64,000 bases of DNA from Burkholderiales bacterium (GCA_947464185.1 CANHVY010000002.1:62001-126000); one strand, 5' to 3'; counted from the stretch's first letter, positions 1-9,264 are shown. Numbers and translations: made by a program. Notes: generated from the sequence alone by a model not told the origin.

Positions 1-1
1 G

Positions 2-1525
2 TTCCTGAGCCGCTACGCAACGGAGCCTCCCGCAGCCGGGGGGCTGCCCGAGCGGCCGCCTGCGCCCGTACCGCAGGCTGCGGGCCCCGCGCACAAGCTC
101 CTGGGCGCGCTGCACCGCCTGGGGACGCTGGCCTGCGGGCCGTCGACTGGCGAGCGGGGTGAAACCGCGTTCCAGAGCACGGCCATAGACTCTTCCCTGG
201 CTGCCAACCCTTCGCGCGGAGCAGCCACGGTGGTGGAGCCGATGCAAGGGTACGGGTCTGCCGGGCAGCAGGCATGGAAGTACGCTCCGGCCACGCAAGA
301 CGAGCGTACCACGCTAGAAGTCGTGGCCCTCATGTTCCACAGCATCCTGGCCGAAGAGCGCATTCCGGCTGCCGTGCGTGTGTGGTTCGCACGGCTGCAG
401 ATACCCGTCCTGCGCGTGGCCGTCAGCGAGCCCGAACTCTTCTCCTCGCCCGACCACCCCACACGGCGCCTGATCGACCGCATGGGGGCCTGTGTCCTGG
501 GCTTTGGCCGGAAAGGGCCGGCCGCGGATGAGGCGCTGGAACTCGAGATCAAGCGCATCGTCCAGGTGGTGGAGGCGTACCCGGATTCCGGCCGTCGCGT
601 GTTCCAGACGGTTCTTGGCGAATTCGAGAAGTTCCTCGAGGGCTACTTCCGAGAGCAGAGCGAGACCAGCCGCAAGGCGCTCTCGCTGGCACAGCAGCTG
701 GAGCAGCGTGAGACCCTGGCCATCCAGAACACCATCGAGTTTCGCCGGATGCTGGAAGGCGAGCCGGTGCAGGACGGTGTGCGCCAGTTCCTTTTCGATG
801 TCTGGGCCGACGTGCTGGCCACCGTATCGGTCAGTCAGGGGCCGTCCAGCGATCGGGCACGGGCCATGAAGCGCGTGGCCGGCGACCTGATCTGGTCGGC
901 CGGGGCCAAGGTGACCCGCGAAGACCGGGCTGATGTCCTGCGCCACATGCCCGCCTTGCTCAAGGCCATACGTGAGGGCATGTCCACGGCCGGCATTCCC
1001 GCAGAGCGTCAGGAAGAGCTGATCAAGAAGCTCAACGACAGCCTGACCGAGGGCTTCACCGCGAAGGCCGCACCCCTGCCCCAGCGCAAGCTTCAGGACC
1101 TGATGGAGCAGTTGGAGTCCCTGGAGGAGATGATGCCCGAGGGCCTGCAGATCGACATCGACGCATCCTTTGTGCGCGACATCCCGGGCGCCTCCGACAC
1201 CGAACTGGAGGTGGTGTCGGAAGGTGGCGGCGAACCCATCGCCGCCATGCTGTCCTGGGCGCGCGAGCTGCCGGCGGGCAGCTGGTACATGCTCAGGCAT
1301 GGCGGCGACGAGCGGCCGGTGCAGTTGGTGTGGCAGGGCACGCGCCGGCTGCTGAGCCTGTTCGTGTCGGCTGAGGGAAAGTGCATGCTGTTCCAGCTGC
1401 GCAGGCTCGCGGCCTACCTGCAAAGCGGCCTCATGCAGCCCGCGCAGGACGAAGACCTCACCATCAAGGGTATCCGGGGATCGCTGGACATCCTGAGCCT
1501 GCTGCCCAAGCCGCCGATGCCCTGA
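2..1525 (+). CDS. DUF1631 family protein, 5'-truncated by window edge
   Basis: The frame is open from the first bases of the window, so the N terminus lies outside; 507 codons are visible. The sequence matches the DUF1631 family of beta- and gammaproteobacteria, large soluble proteins of unknown function that are sometimes misnamed thymidine phosphorylase. Features visible are a long, mostly alpha-helical, charged body and a C-terminal part beginning around ELPAGSWYML, which resembles the usual DUF1631 tail. No signal peptide or membrane segment is visible in this part. It converges on smg, with 27 bases between the stops. Family assignment is fairly firm; function is unknown. Confidence 0.8.
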   Translation, partial: FLSRYATEPPAAGGLPERPPAPVPQAAGPAHKLLGALHRLGTLACGPSTGERGETAFQSTAIDSSLAANPSRGAATVVEPMQGYGSAGQQAWKYAPATQDERTTLEVVALMFHSILAEERIPAAVRVWFARLQIPVLRVAVSEPELFSSPDHPTRRLIDRMGACVLGFGRKGPAADEALELEIKRIVQVVEAYPDSGRRVFQTVLGEFEKFLEGYFREQSETSRKALSLAQQLEQRETLAIQNTIEFRRMLEGEPVQDGVRQFLFDVWADVLATVSVSQGPSSDRARAMKRVAGDLIWSAGAKVTREDRADVLRHMPALLKAIREGMSTAGIPAERQEELIKKLNDSLTEGFTAKAAPLPQRKLQDLMEQLESLEEMMPEGLQIDIDASFVRDIPGASDTELEVVSEGGGEPIAAMLSWARELPAGSWYMLRHGGDERPVQLVWQGTRRLLSLFVSAEGKCMLFQLRRLAAYLQSGLMQPAQDEDLTIKGIRGSLDILSLLPKPPMP

Positions 1526-1552
1526 ACCCACCCTGCGCCGCCCCGAGCGGCG

Positions 1553-2005
1553 TCAGTGGATGAGCCGCTGCTCCGGGTCGACGAAGAGCTCGTCCAGAAT
1601 CAGCGCGTCGGGCTCCTCGCCCAGACTCCAGAAGACCATCAGGATGATGATCTTGAACTCTTCGAGGTCCATGCGGCCAGGCCCCAGGGCGCAGGCCCGG
1701 TCGACGACCATCTCGCGCAGGGCTGCGGGCAGCACGCCGGCAGACTCCAGGAAGCACAAAAAACCCACGCACTCCTCGCCCAGCAGTTCGCGCTCGGCTT
1801 CGGTGTAAATACGAAGGCTGGTGCTGTCGCCTTGCTCATGCACGGACTGTGCGCTGGTGGAGAGGCCTTCCAGCCAGGCCAGAGCCTCCTGGATCTCGTC
1901 AGACTCGAAGCCCACAGCCGACAGTTTGCGGGTGAGCTGCCGGTGGTCCGGACAAGCGTCGGGCCGCCAGTAGTTTTCGTACAGGTAGACCAGCACATCG
2001 AACAT
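1553..2005 (-). CDS. smg: Smg family protein (DUF494)
   Basis: A 150-residue protein with the Smg/DUF494 signature: N-terminal MFDVLVYLYENYW, a central acidic helix region (GFESDEIQEALAWLEGL) and the C-terminal DLEEFKIIILMVFWSLGEEPDALILDELF. Its role is not established; in many proteobacteria it sits beside dprA, as here, with dprA on the same strand 84 bases upstream. A TTG one codon before the ATG also opens the frame. The ATG at 2005 is chosen because it lies 6 nt after a TATAGT hexamer and matches the family N terminus. Family length is about 150-160 residues, so it is complete. Confidence 0.92.
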   Translation of the reverse strand: MFDVLVYLYENYWRPDACPDHRQLTRKLSAVGFESDEIQEALAWLEGLSTSAQSVHEQGDSTSLRIYTEAERELLGEECVGFLCFLESAGVLPAALREMVVDRACALGPGRMDLEEFKIIILMVFWSLGEEPDALILDELFVDPEQRLIH

Positions 2006-2011
2006 CAACCC

Positions 2012-2017
2012 ACTATA
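2012..2017 (-). promoter_or_regulatory. -10-like hexamer TATAGT for smg
   Basis: On the minus strand TATAGT lies 6 nt before the smg ATG. A transcript starting at the usual distance from a -10 would begin at or next to the start codon, leaving no room for a ribosome binding site. No convincing -35 is visible. Confidence 0.45.
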
Positions 2018-2089
2018 CCCGAGGGACTGTGTGCGTCGACCGCACGCTCATGCCTCAGGGCCTTCACGACCCCGGGACCGTCTACCGGT

Positions 2090-3220
2090 TCAACTGGCCT
2101 GCTGACGCTGGAACCGGCCGCCGGGCAGGCGCGCCACCAGACCCCGCAACTCCAGTTCGAGCAGACGCGCACCCAGCGCCGACGCGGCATCCCCCGTGCG
2201 CCCGACCAGGGTGTCCAGGCTCACGGGGTCATGGCCCATCGCGCGCAGGAGCCGCCCCTGGGGCGTGCGTGCGTCAGGTTCGTCCGGCCCATCCGACACC
2301 GCCGCGGCTGCTGGGACAGCAGTGGCATCCGTCGGGCTCGCGGGCAGTCCCAGCGATTCCAGGATCTCCAGGGCCGATTCCACCAGTTGTGCTCCCTGCC
2401 GGATCAACTCGTGACAGCCTCTGGACTGGGCGGACTGGATCGACCCCGGCACCGCAAAGACCTCCCTCCCGCCCTCCATGGCCAGACGTGCCGTGATCAG
2501 CGATCCGGACTTCAGCGTCGCCTCCACCACGAGCGTTCCCTGCGTCAGGCCGGCAATGATGCGGTTGCGGTGTGGAAAGTGGGGCGCCAGTGCCGGCGTA
2601 CCTGGGGCATGTTCGCTGAGCACCAAACCGTCCTGCGCGATACGGCGCCACAACCCACCGTGGCGGCGGGGGTAGACGATATCCGGGCCAGTGCCGATGA
2701 CGGCCAGGGTGGAACCTGCGCCCTCCAGGGCGCCTTCATGGGCAGCGCCGTCGATGCCGGTGGCCAGCCCCGACACCACGGTGACGCCCGCATCGCTGAG
2801 CACGCTGGCGAAATGCCGCGCATGAGCCAGGCCCTGTGGCGTGGCCTGTCGGCTGCCCACCACCGCCACCGAGGGCCTCTGCAACAGTTCCACCCGCCCC
2901 TCCAGGAACAGCATCAGGGGAGGGTCCCCGCAATGCAGCAAGGGCTGCGGGTACTGGCCATCGCCCAGATTCAGCACGTGGCGGTCCGGGTGCCCGGCCA
3001 GCCAGTCCAGCGCCAGTTGCAGCCGGGCGTTGGCCAGCGGGTCCGGCGTCGAGAGGGTCTGCGCCGCAGCGGGGCCGGCCGCGGCGGACCACTGACTGGC
3101 GGAAGCCCCCAGCACGGCCTGCGGTGAACCCAAGGCCCGCAGCAGGCGGCGCGCCATGGGCCGCGTCATGCCTGGCACCGCCAAGAGGCGGAACCAGGGC
3201 TCGAATTCCTGCGCTGGCAT
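2090..3220 (-). CDS. dprA: DNA-processing protein DprA
   Basis: DprA binds incoming single-stranded DNA during natural transformation and loads RecA. The 376-residue sequence has a short N-terminal helical domain, then the Rossmann-like core (LLHCGDPPLMLFLEG, AVVGSRQATPQG, SGLATGIDGAAHEGAL, VIGTGPDIVYPRRH, NRIIAGLTQGTLVVEA), then a C-terminal winged-helix-like domain after about residue 300 (DPVSLDTLVGRTG...LLELELRGLV). It lies in the conserved order LysM-dprA-smg on one strand, with 54 bases to the LysM gene. It appears intact, which is consistent with competence but does not prove it. Confidence 0.95.
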   Translation of the reverse strand: MPAQEFEPWFRLLAVPGMTRPMARRLLRALGSPQAVLGASASQWSAAAGPAAAQTLSTPDPLANARLQLALDWLAGHPDRHVLNLGDGQYPQPLLHCGDPPLMLFLEGRVELLQRPSVAVVGSRQATPQGLAHARHFASVLSDAGVTVVSGLATGIDGAAHEGALEGAGSTLAVIGTGPDIVYPRRHGGLWRRIAQDGLVLSEHAPGTPALAPHFPHRNRIIAGLTQGTLVVEATLKSGSLITARLAMEGGREVFAVPGSIQSAQSRGCHELIRQGAQLVESALEILESLGLPASPTDATAVPAAAAVSDGPDEPDARTPQGRLLRAMGHDPVSLDTLVGRTGDAASALGARLLELELRGLVARLPGGRFQRQQAS

Positions 3221-3274
3221 GCCGTTGCCTAGGGGTGGATGCGCCGCAAGCCGCTGGCCGCGGTCCCGCCCCGC

Positions 3275-4501
3275 TCAGGGCTGAGTGAACCGGGCACCCG
3301 GCGACACCGGATCCTGACCGTTCAGGATCAGGGCATAGGACACCCGCTCAAAGACGCGAAACACGTACATCTGCCCGTTGCGCTCGTCGGGCAAACGAAG
3401 GGACTCGCGGGTTGGCGTGCTGCGGTCGGTCACCTGGCTGCCGGTTCGCCACAAGGCCAGCACGTGCCCTCTTTCCATGCCATCACGGGATCCTCGGTTC
3501 AGGGACACGATCTGGTGCTGCGCGGCCGTCAGGCCTTCGCCGTACAGGCCGATCACCTGGCCTTGCACCGACCGCGCAGGCGCCCGCGGCACGAAGGGCG
3601 CGAATTCAGCCGTGGAAGTCTGTGTCAGCCGGTCACCCGAACCAATCTCCAGACGCGCATGCCTGAGCAGCACACGTGCCGGAGAAGGCCGCGATGTCCC
3701 CTGTCCGGGCAACGCGAGGTCTTCGGTGCCGAGGGCTTCGGCATGGCCCACCAGCCGGGCCTCGTAGCCCAGGATTTCGCGCGTGACGGGATCCCTCAGA
3801 GCCCGGGGCTCACGTACCAACTGGAAATTCCGCCGCCCCTGGAGATCGCCTCTCACGTAGGCCACGTCCCCCGTGGTCATGAGCATCCGCCCGTCGGGCG
3901 AGGCGACGATGCGCGCAGCGCCGTCGATCTCTCCGGCCTCCACCACGGTGGCCTGCGCAATGAATGGCGCAATCAGGTGGGCCGGCACGGAGGCGATGGC
4001 CACGTCGTCCACCGGACCGCTGCGCACCCTGGGCAGGAGCTTGACGGTGACGGGATCCGCCTGGGCAACTGTCGCTGGTGCCAGCACTGCCTGCGCTGTG
4101 GCCACCGGGGGCCCCATCTTCAGGGTGGCCCGGTCGGCCCCCTTGGACAGCACGAGCACCTGCCCTGGGTACAGGCGGTGAGGATCCCGCACCTGCTCCA
4201 GGTTCATGCCCCAGAGCTCGGCCCACCGCCAAGGGCTTTTCAGGAACAGTTGGGACAGCCCCCACAAGGTGTCGCCCGGGCGCACCGTGTGGGAAGCCGG
4301 CGCGTCAGGTGCCAAGTCGGCCAGGGGCACCCCTTGGCCAGCCACCCGCTGCGCGATCTGGAGTTGGGCCGGGTCGACGCTGGCGGGCGCCGACACCCCC
4401 TGCGCCCGGCACGTCGCGGCCAGGAAGGCAAGCACCAGAACGGCCCCGGCAGCACGAGGAGCGGGGAGGCGGGAGAGTGACAGGCAATGATGGTGGGTCA
4501 A
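3275..4501 (-). CDS. LysM peptidoglycan-binding secreted protein
   Basis: Exported protein with one LysM domain (HTVRPGDTLWGLSQLFLKSPWRWAELW...PHRLYPGQVLVL), which in this family binds peptidoglycan; the long C-terminal part is shared with LysM proteins found beside dprA in betaproteobacteria and has no assigned activity. A TTG at 4501 is preferred: it has GGGAG upstream and leads directly into a signal peptide (RAAGAVLVLAFLAATCRAQG). The frame stays open to a TTG at 4654, but those extra residues look non-coding. About 408 residues. Divergent from def across 238 bases. Start uncertain; domain call firm. Confidence 0.85.
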   Translation of the reverse strand: MTHHHCLSLSRLPAPRAAGAVLVLAFLAATCRAQGVSAPASVDPAQLQIAQRVAGQGVPLADLAPDAPASHTVRPGDTLWGLSQLFLKSPWRWAELWGMNLEQVRDPHRLYPGQVLVLSKGADRATLKMGPPVATAQAVLAPATVAQADPVTVKLLPRVRSGPVDDVAIASVPAHLIAPFIAQATVVEAGEIDGAARIVASPDGRMLMTTGDVAYVRGDLQGRRNFQLVREPRALRDPVTREILGYEARLVGHAEALGTEDLALPGQGTSRPSPARVLLRHARLEIGSGDRLTQTSTAEFAPFVPRAPARSVQGQVIGLYGEGLTAAQHQIVSLNRGSRDGMERGHVLALWRTGSQVTDRSTPTRESLRLPDERNGQMYVFRVFERVSYALILNGQDPVSPGARFTQP

Positions 4502-4739
4502 CAGGGGCTCCCATGGGGCAGTGGCGCCCTTGCGGGCGCGCGGCGCAGCCAATCGACGACTGAAAGAATGGGCCGGCCGCTGCAGCAATGAAGGCTGGTC
4601 CGCGACAATCCCGACCGAAGCGTAAATTCTGCCGGCAATCTTGGGGCCCAGCAATCAGACGGGACCCCCTGAGTGGCGCACCCCTTTTGGGGGACGCTCA
4701 CCCATCATGCCGTGATGCCCTTTATTCGGACAAAGACCC

Positions 4740-5252
4740 ATGGCCCTCCTGCCCATTTTGAAGTTTCCCGACCCTCGCTTGCACAAGGTGGCGCAAGCGG
4801 TGGTGACGGTGGACGACCGTGTGCGCCGCCTCGTCGACGACATGCTGCAGACCATGTACGACGCCGAGGGCGTGGGGCTGGCCGCCACCCAGGTGGACGT
4901 GCACGAGCGCATCATCGTCATGGACACCTCCGACACGCGCGACCGGCCGGTGGTGCTCATCAACCCCGAACTGGTGCAACGCAGCGAAGCCATGAGTTTT
5001 CGCGACGAAGGCTGCCTGTCCGTGCCCGCCACCTACGACAAGGTGGCCCGCCACGAGCAGGTGACCGTGCGGGCGCTGGACCGGTCGGGCCAGCCGTTCG
5101 AGATGCCCTGCGAGGGCTTGGCGGCCGTGTGCGTGCAGCACGAGATGGACCACCTGATGGGCCGGGTGTTCGTGGAGTACCTCAGCCCGCTCAAGCGGGA
5201 ACGCATCCGCAGCAAGATGCTCAAGCGCGCGCGCGAAGAGCAGCGCGCGTGA
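4740..5252 (+). CDS. def: Peptide deformylase
   Basis: Removes the N-formyl group from nascent proteins in a metal-dependent reaction. All three family motifs are present in the 170 residues: GVGLAATQ (residues 44-51), EGCLS (90-94, Cys92 as metal ligand) and HEMDH (134-138, two His ligands and the catalytic Glu). The length is typical. It is followed after 40 bases by fmt, the usual def-fmt pair, so formylation and deformylation enzymes are co-expressed. Confidence 0.97.
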   Translation: MALLPILKFPDPRLHKVAQAVVTVDDRVRRLVDDMLQTMYDAEGVGLAATQVDVHERIIVMDTSDTRDRPVVLINPELVQRSEAMSFRDEGCLSVPATYDKVARHEQVTVRALDRSGQPFEMPCEGLAAVCVQHEMDHLMGRVFVEYLSPLKRERIRSKMLKRAREEQRA

Positions 5253-5292
5253 GGGCGCCTTCGGCCTGACCGCGACACCAGAGGCTCTCCCC

Positions 5293-6294
5293 TTGCGCAT
5301 TGCTTTCGCCGGAACGCCCGAATTCGCCGCCGTCGCTCTGGACGCGTTGCATGCGGCGGGTCACGAGATCGCCCTGGTGCTGACACAGCCGGACCGCCCC
5401 GCTGGCCGCGGGCAGCAACTCCAGGCCTCGCCCGTCAAGCAGCGGGCGCTGGCCCTGGGCTTGCCCCTGGTCCAGCCTCGGGGCCTGCGCCTGGACGGAC
5501 GCTTTGGCGAAGACGCGGTGAGCGCCCGGACGGCCCTGGAGCGGGCTGCGCCGCAGGCGATGGTAGTGGCCGCCTACGGCTTGATCCTGCCCGCCTGGAC
5601 ACTGGACCTCCCGCCCGCAGGCTGCCTGAACATCCACGCCTCTGTGCTGCCGCGTTGGCGCGGGGCCGCGCCCATCCACCGCGCCATCGAGGCCGGAGAC
5701 GCCAGCACGGGCATCACCATCATGCAGATGGACGCCGGCCTGGACACCGGCCCCATGCTGCTGCAGGCGCCAGAGCCCATCGGGGCACAGGACACCACGG
5801 CGACCCTGCATGACAGGCTCGCCGCGCTCGGCGGACGGCTGATCGTGCAGGCCCTGCAGGATCTGGCCTCGGGCCAGTTGCGCGCCGTGGCCCAGCCGGG
5901 GGAGGGCGTGACCTATGCCCGCAAGATCGAGAAATCGGAGGCGCTGATCGATTGGAGCCTGCCGGCCCCGGCGATCGAGCGCCGGGTTCGCGCCTTCGAC
6001 CCCTTCCCCGGCGCGAGCTTCCACAGCGGAGGGGCCGTGGTGAAACTCTGGCGGGCCGCGCAGATGCCGTGGCCTGCCGGTGCCGCCACCCCGCGCCCTG
6101 GGACAGTGGTCGATGCGGGCAAGGGCCGCCTGGCGGTGGCCTGCGGCGAGGCCACGGTTCTGGAGTTGCTGGAGTTGCAACGCCCAGGCGGACGCCGTCA
6201 GGCCGCCAGCGCCTTTGTGCAAGGCCACGGTTTGTCCGAGTGGGAAGTGGGGAAAGCGCTGGAAGGCCCGCCCACAGCGAACCCGGTGCGGTAG
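5293..6294 (+). CDS. fmt: Methionyl-tRNA formyltransferase
   Basis: Formylates initiator Met-tRNA with 10-formyl-THF. The start is TTG ([13 protein letters not shown]), fixed by the conserved first beta strand; no ATG or GTG is available nearby. Catalytic residues are visible in the N-terminal domain: Asn113 and His115 in [12 protein letters not shown], and Asp151 in the GLDTGPML segment. A C-terminal OB-fold-like tRNA-binding domain follows from about residue 210 ([13 protein letters not shown]). 333 residues, somewhat longer than E. coli Fmt. It follows def. Confidence 0.96.
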   Translation: MRIAFAGTPEFAAVALDALHAAGHEIALVLTQPDRPAGRGQQLQASPVKQRALALGLPLVQPRGLRLDGRFGEDAVSARTALERAAPQAMVVAAYGLILPAWTLDLPPAGCLNIHASVLPRWRGAAPIHRAIEAGDASTGITIMQMDAGLDTGPMLLQAPEPIGAQDTTATLHDRLAALGGRLIVQALQDLASGQLRAVAQPGEGVTYARKIEKSEALIDWSLPAPAIERRVRAFDPFPGASFHSGGAVVKLWRAAQMPWPAGAATPRPGTVVDAGKGRLAVACGEATVLELLELQRPGGRRQAASAFVQGHGLSEWEVGKALEGPPTANPVR

Positions 6295-6394
6295 GGTGCA
6301 AAAGATCGGTCTGCGCACCCTGCGCCCGGGGTGGACGCGCGGACGCTGCTCAAGTTGCCGCGCTTGCGGACCGATAACCCGAAGAGGTGTTGTC

Positions 6395-6742
6395 ATGAAC
6401 CGAACGATGTCCCGACCTTTCCTGCCGCGCGTCCTGCTGGGCGCGGGAATGCTCGTGACCCTGATGGGTTGCGACATGCTGGGCGTGGAATCCGCTTCGT
6501 CGATGTCCGCCCGCCGCGAGGCCGAGGGCAAGGCGATCGGCGGAGCCTGCCGCCATGCCGGCCGGGCCCTGGAAGACTGCTACGCCATGAACCGCAAGGC
6601 GGACAAGGCGGCGGTGTTTGCGGGTTGGCGCGAGATGAACGACTACATGCGAGAGAACAAGGTCGACACCGTTTCCCCGCAGGTGGTTCCGTCCTCAGGA
6701 CTGGCCAAGTCTGGCGAAGACGCCAAGGCCGCCAAGCCCTGA
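6395..6742 (+). CDS. Small predicted lipoprotein
   Basis: A 115-residue protein with a lipoprotein signal: basic start, hydrophobic stretch and lipobox LMGC (Cys at about residue 26). The mature part is charged, has a two-Cys segment (GGACRHAGRALEDCYAMN) and recalls short uncharacterised lipoproteins that carry a Cx9C pair. The start is supported by GAAGAGG 7 nt upstream. It follows fmt after 100 bases and is closed by a strong hairpin. Function unknown. Confidence 0.72.
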   Translation: MNRTMSRPFLPRVLLGAGMLVTLMGCDMLGVESASSMSARREAEGKAIGGACRHAGRALEDCYAMNRKADKAAVFAGWREMNDYMRENKVDTVSPQVVPSSGLAKSGEDAKAAKP

Positions 6743-6751
6743 GAGGCCCTC

Positions 6752-6776
6752 GAGGGGTCCTCTGAGAAGACCCCTC
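6752..6776 (+). terminator. Hairpin after the lipoprotein gene
   Basis: Perfect 8-bp stem GAGGGGTC / GACCCCTC with a 9-nt loop, directly after the stop of the small lipoprotein gene and just before azlC. There is no clear U-run, so it may be a weak terminator or an mRNA-stabilising hairpin. Confidence 0.5.
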
Positions 6777-6780
6777 AGGA

Positions 6781-6786
6781 GACAAT
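6781..6786 (+). promoter_or_regulatory. -10-like hexamer GACAAT for azlC
   Basis: GACAAT ends 8 nt before the GTG start of azlC and lies just after the terminator-like hairpin. It would give a leaderless or nearly leaderless azlC message. The -35 is poor. Confidence 0.4.
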
Positions 6787-6794
6787 CAGCGGCT

Positions 6795-7553
6795 GTGACC
6801 GCTGCTGCCGACCCTCCCCCCACCCCCGAAACCCGGCACGCCACGGCCATGCCCTTGTGGCGTGACCCGGAGTTCCGCCGCGGCGCGCATGACATGACCG
6901 GCATTGCCGTGGGCATTGCCGCCTGGGGCCTGGTGACCGGCGTGGCCATGGCCAAGAGCGGCATGGACATGACGGTGGCAGTCGTGATGTCGCTGATGGT
7001 CTTCGCCGGCTCGGCGCAACTTGCCACCATGCCGCTCATCGCCTCGGGTGCACCGCTGTGGGTGGTGTGGGCCACCGCCTTGTGCGTCAACCTGCGCTTC
7101 ATCATCCTGAGTGCGGCCTGGCGCCCCTACGTCCACGGCTACCGACCAGCGCAGCGCTGGTGCATGGCCTATTTCACGGCCGACCTGAACTACGTGCTGT
7201 TCATGCGCCGCTTTCCGAAGCCGGTGCCCGAAGCCGCGCAGTGGCCGTACTTCTGGGGCGGGGCCGGCACCAACTGGCTGTCCTGGCAACTGTCGTCGCT
7301 GCTGGGCCTGTGGCTGGGCGGCAGCGTGCCCACCGAGTGGGGGCTGGGCTTTGCGGGACATATCGCGCTGCTGGCCCTGACCTGTTCCATGCTCACCGAC
7401 CGGGCCTCCTGGGCAGCCGCGGGCGTGGCAGCCTGCGCTTCGGTGGCGGCCTATGCGTTGCCCCTCAAGCTGAACATCGTGGTGGCCATCGCCGCCGCCG
7501 TGGCCATGGGCCTGCTGCTGCAGCAGGCTCGCCAGCAGGAGATGCGGCCATGA
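6795..7553 (+). CDS. azlC: AzlC/YgaZ family amino acid exporter, large subunit
   Basis: Inner-membrane protein of the AzlC (YgaZ) family, which exports branched-chain and related amino acids together with a small AzlD (YgaH) partner. 252 residues with about seven hydrophobic segments; family motifs include FRRGAHDMTGIAVGIAAWGLVTGVAM near residue 30, VFAGSAQLATMPLIASGAPLWVVW and LRFIILSAAW. The start is GTG; an internal ATG at about codon 19 is an alternative. The stop codon overlaps the first of two 62-bp repeat units that lead to azlD. Confidence 0.93.
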   Translation: MTAAADPPPTPETRHATAMPLWRDPEFRRGAHDMTGIAVGIAAWGLVTGVAMAKSGMDMTVAVVMSLMVFAGSAQLATMPLIASGAPLWVVWATALCVNLRFIILSAAWRPYVHGYRPAQRWCMAYFTADLNYVLFMRRFPKPVPEAAQWPYFWGGAGTNWLSWQLSSLLGLWLGGSVPTEWGLGFAGHIALLALTCSMLTDRASWAAAGVAACASVAAYALPLKLNIVVAIAAAVAMGLLLQQARQQEMRP

Positions 7554-7615
7554 GCGCGCCGGGCCGCTCCCAAGCGCTCATCCCGCAGCGCAAAGCGCGA
7601 AGGGTCGTCCAATGA
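7550..7615 (+). other. Mini reading frame 1 (21 codons) in azlC-azlD spacer
   Basis: ATG overlaps the azlC stop (ATGA); the frame encodes 21 residues beginning MSAPGRSQALIP and ends in a TGA that overlaps the ATG of the next unit. Expression is not shown. Its most likely role, if any, is to carry terminating ribosomes towards azlD. Confidence 0.4.
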
Positions 7616-7673
7616 GCGCGCCGGTCAACTCCCCAGCGCAAGTCCCGCCGCGCACAGCACGAAGGGGGGTCCC
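7550..7673 (+). repeat. Two tandem 62-bp units between azlC and azlD
   Basis: Unit 1 is 7550-7611 and unit 2 is 7612-7673; they align without gaps with 12 differences in 62 (about 81 percent identity). Both begin ATGAGCGCGCCGG, and the azlD start that follows (GTGAGC) sits exactly where a third unit would begin. The spacing of 62 preserves an ATGA/GTGA overlap at every junction. Confidence 0.9.
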
Positions 7674-7677
7674 GTGA
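7612..7677 (+). other. Mini reading frame 2 (21 codons) in azlC-azlD spacer
   Basis: Second copy of the mini frame, beginning MSAPVNSPAQVPP. Its ATG overlaps the stop of the first mini frame, and its TGA overlaps the GTG start of azlD. Same length as unit 1 despite 12 base changes. Confidence 0.4.
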
Positions 7678-8003
7678 GCCTGCTGGAAGGCCTGCTGGCC
7701 GTGCTGGGGCTGACCTTGATCACGGTGCTGACGCGCGGCTTCTTCTTCCTGTCGTCGCGCGAGCTGCCTTTTCCCGAGCGCCTGAAGGACGGCCTGCGCT
7801 TCGCCCCGCTGGCCGCATTGATGGCCGTGGTGGTGCCCGAGATCGTGCTGGTCCAGGGGGAGCTGGTGTCCACCTGGCGCGATGCGCGCCTGTGGGCGGC
7901 TGCAGCCGGGCTGGCCTGGTTCTTCTGGCGGCGCGGCATTCTGGGCACCATCGTGGCCGGCATGGCGGTGTACCTGCCATTGCGCGTGGGCTTGGGTTGG
8001 TGA
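7674..8003 (+). CDS. azlD: AzlD/YgaH family amino acid exporter, small subunit
   Basis: 109-residue membrane protein of the AzlD family with three to four hydrophobic segments; characteristic are [14 protein letters not shown] near residue 20 and [15 protein letters not shown] near 45. It works as the partner of AzlC in amino acid export. The GTG start overlaps the stop of the preceding mini frame by four bases (GTGA), so translation is probably coupled. Family length is about 105-110, so it is complete. Confidence 0.92.
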   Translation: MSLLEGLLAVLGLTLITVLTRGFFFLSSRELPFPERLKDGLRFAPLAALMAVVVPEIVLVQGELVSTWRDARLWAAAAGLAWFFWRRGILGTIVAGMAVYLPLRVGLGW

Positions 8004-8032
8004 AACGCAGGCTTGGCGCAAGCCCCGGTTCC

Positions 8033-8038
8033 TACAAT
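8033..8038 (+). promoter_or_regulatory. -10-like TACAAT for pgk
   Basis: TACAAT lies 32 nt before the pgk ATG. A weak -35-like CTTGGC lies about 15 bp upstream. This would give a leader of roughly 25 nt. Confidence 0.45.
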
Positions 8039-8070
8039 TTTGCGCATTCATTTCCCCTCAAGGTTTCTTC

Positions 8071-9264
8071 ATGAACGTCCTTCGTTTCTCAGACCTCGTG
8101 GCGGCCGGCCGGGTCGCCGGCCAGCGCGTCTTCATCCGCGCCGACCTGAACGTGCCACAGGACGACGCCGGCCGCATCACCGAGGACACCCGCATCCGCG
8201 CCTCGGTGCCCTGCATCGAGATGGCGCTGAAAGCCGACGCGGCCGTGATGGTCACCTCGCACCTGGGCCGCCCCACCGAGGGCGAGTTCAAGCCCGAGGA
8301 CTCGCTCGCGCCGGTGGCTGCGCGCCTGGGTGAACTGCTGGGCCGCGAGGTGCCGTTGCACAGTGCTTGGGTGGATGGCGTGGACGTGGCCCCCGGCCAG
8401 GTGGTGATGCTGGAGAACTGCCGCCTGAACAAGGGCGAGAAGAAGAACAACGAGGAACTCGCGCGCAAGATGGCGGCGTTGTGCGACATCTTCGTGCACG
8501 ACGCCTTCGGCACCGCGCACCGCGCCGAGGCCTCCACCTACGGCATCGCCCAGTTCGCCCCCGTGGCCTGCGCCGGCCCCTTGCTGGCCGCCGAGATCGA
8601 CGCCATCACGAAGGCCCTGGCCTCACCCCGGCGCCCGCTGGTGGCCATCGTGGCCGGCAGCAAGGTCAGCACCAAGCTCACCATCCTGCAAAGCCTGGCG
8701 AAGAACGTGGACGGCCTGGTGGTGGGCGGCGGCATCGCCAACACCTTCATGCTGGCCGCGGGCCTGAAAATCGGCAAGAGCCTGGCCGAGCCGGATCTGT
8801 TGGGCGAAGCCCGGGCTGTGATCGACGCCATGGCCGCGCGCGGCGCCGAGGTTCCGATCCCCGTGGACGTGGTGTGCGCCAAGACCTTCGCGGCGGACGC
8901 ACCGGCCACGGTCAAGGCCGCGACCGAGGTGGCAGATGACGACCTGATCCTGGACATCGGCCCCCGGACCGCGCAGATGCTGGCCGACAAGCTGATGGCT
9001 GCCGGCACCATCGTCTGGAACGGCCCGGTGGGCGTGTTCGAGTTCGACGCCTTCGCCCACGGCACCGAGACCGTGGCGCGCGCCGTGGCGGCCAGCAGCG
9101 CCTTCAGCATCGCGGGCGGCGGCGACACGCTCGCGGCGATTGCCAAGTACGGCATCGAGCACCAGGTGGGCTACATCTCGACAGGCGGCGGCGCCTTCCT
9201 GGAGGTGCTGGAGGGCAAGACACTGCCGGCCTTCGAGATCCTGGCGCGGCGTGCCGCAGGCTGA
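8071..9264 (+). CDS. pgk: Phosphoglycerate kinase
   Basis: Glycolytic/gluconeogenic enzyme transferring phosphate between 1,3-bisphosphoglycerate and ADP. 397 residues with complete family motifs: RADLNVP near residue 23, SHLGRP near 63, [13 protein letters not shown] near 115, DAFGTAHR near 142, the AGSKVSTK hinge and the nucleotide-binding GGGIANTF and GGGDTLAAI. The ATG is fixed by the conserved MNVLRFSDL start. It heads a carbon-metabolism block with maeB, pyk and fba on the same strand. Confidence 0.98.
   Translation: MNVLRFSDLVAAGRVAGQRVFIRADLNVPQDDAGRITEDTRIRASVPCIEMALKADAAVMVTSHLGRPTEGEFKPEDSLAPVAARLGELLGREVPLHSAWVDGVDVAPGQVVMLENCRLNKGEKKNNEELARKMAALCDIFVHDAFGTAHRAEASTYGIAQFAPVACAGPLLAAEIDAITKALASPRRPLVAIVAGSKVSTKLTILQSLAKNVDGLVVGGGIANTFMLAAGLKIGKSLAEPDLLGEARAVIDAMAARGAEVPIPVDVVCAKTFAADAPATVKAATEVADDDLILDIGPRTAQMLADKLMAAGTIVWNGPVGVFEFDAFAHGTETVARAVAASSAFSIAGGGDTLAAIAKYGIEHQVGYISTGGGAFLEVLEGKTLPAFEILARRAAG

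Noticed and set aside
1556..3127. 523-codon plus-strand frame opposite smg and dprA
   Set aside because: Shadow of two recognised minus-strand genes; no family resemblance.
6752..6776. Operator for azlC
   Set aside because: The perfect 8-bp stem with 9-nt loop directly after a stop codon is better explained as an RNA hairpin; it lies upstream of the likely -10 without further symmetry.
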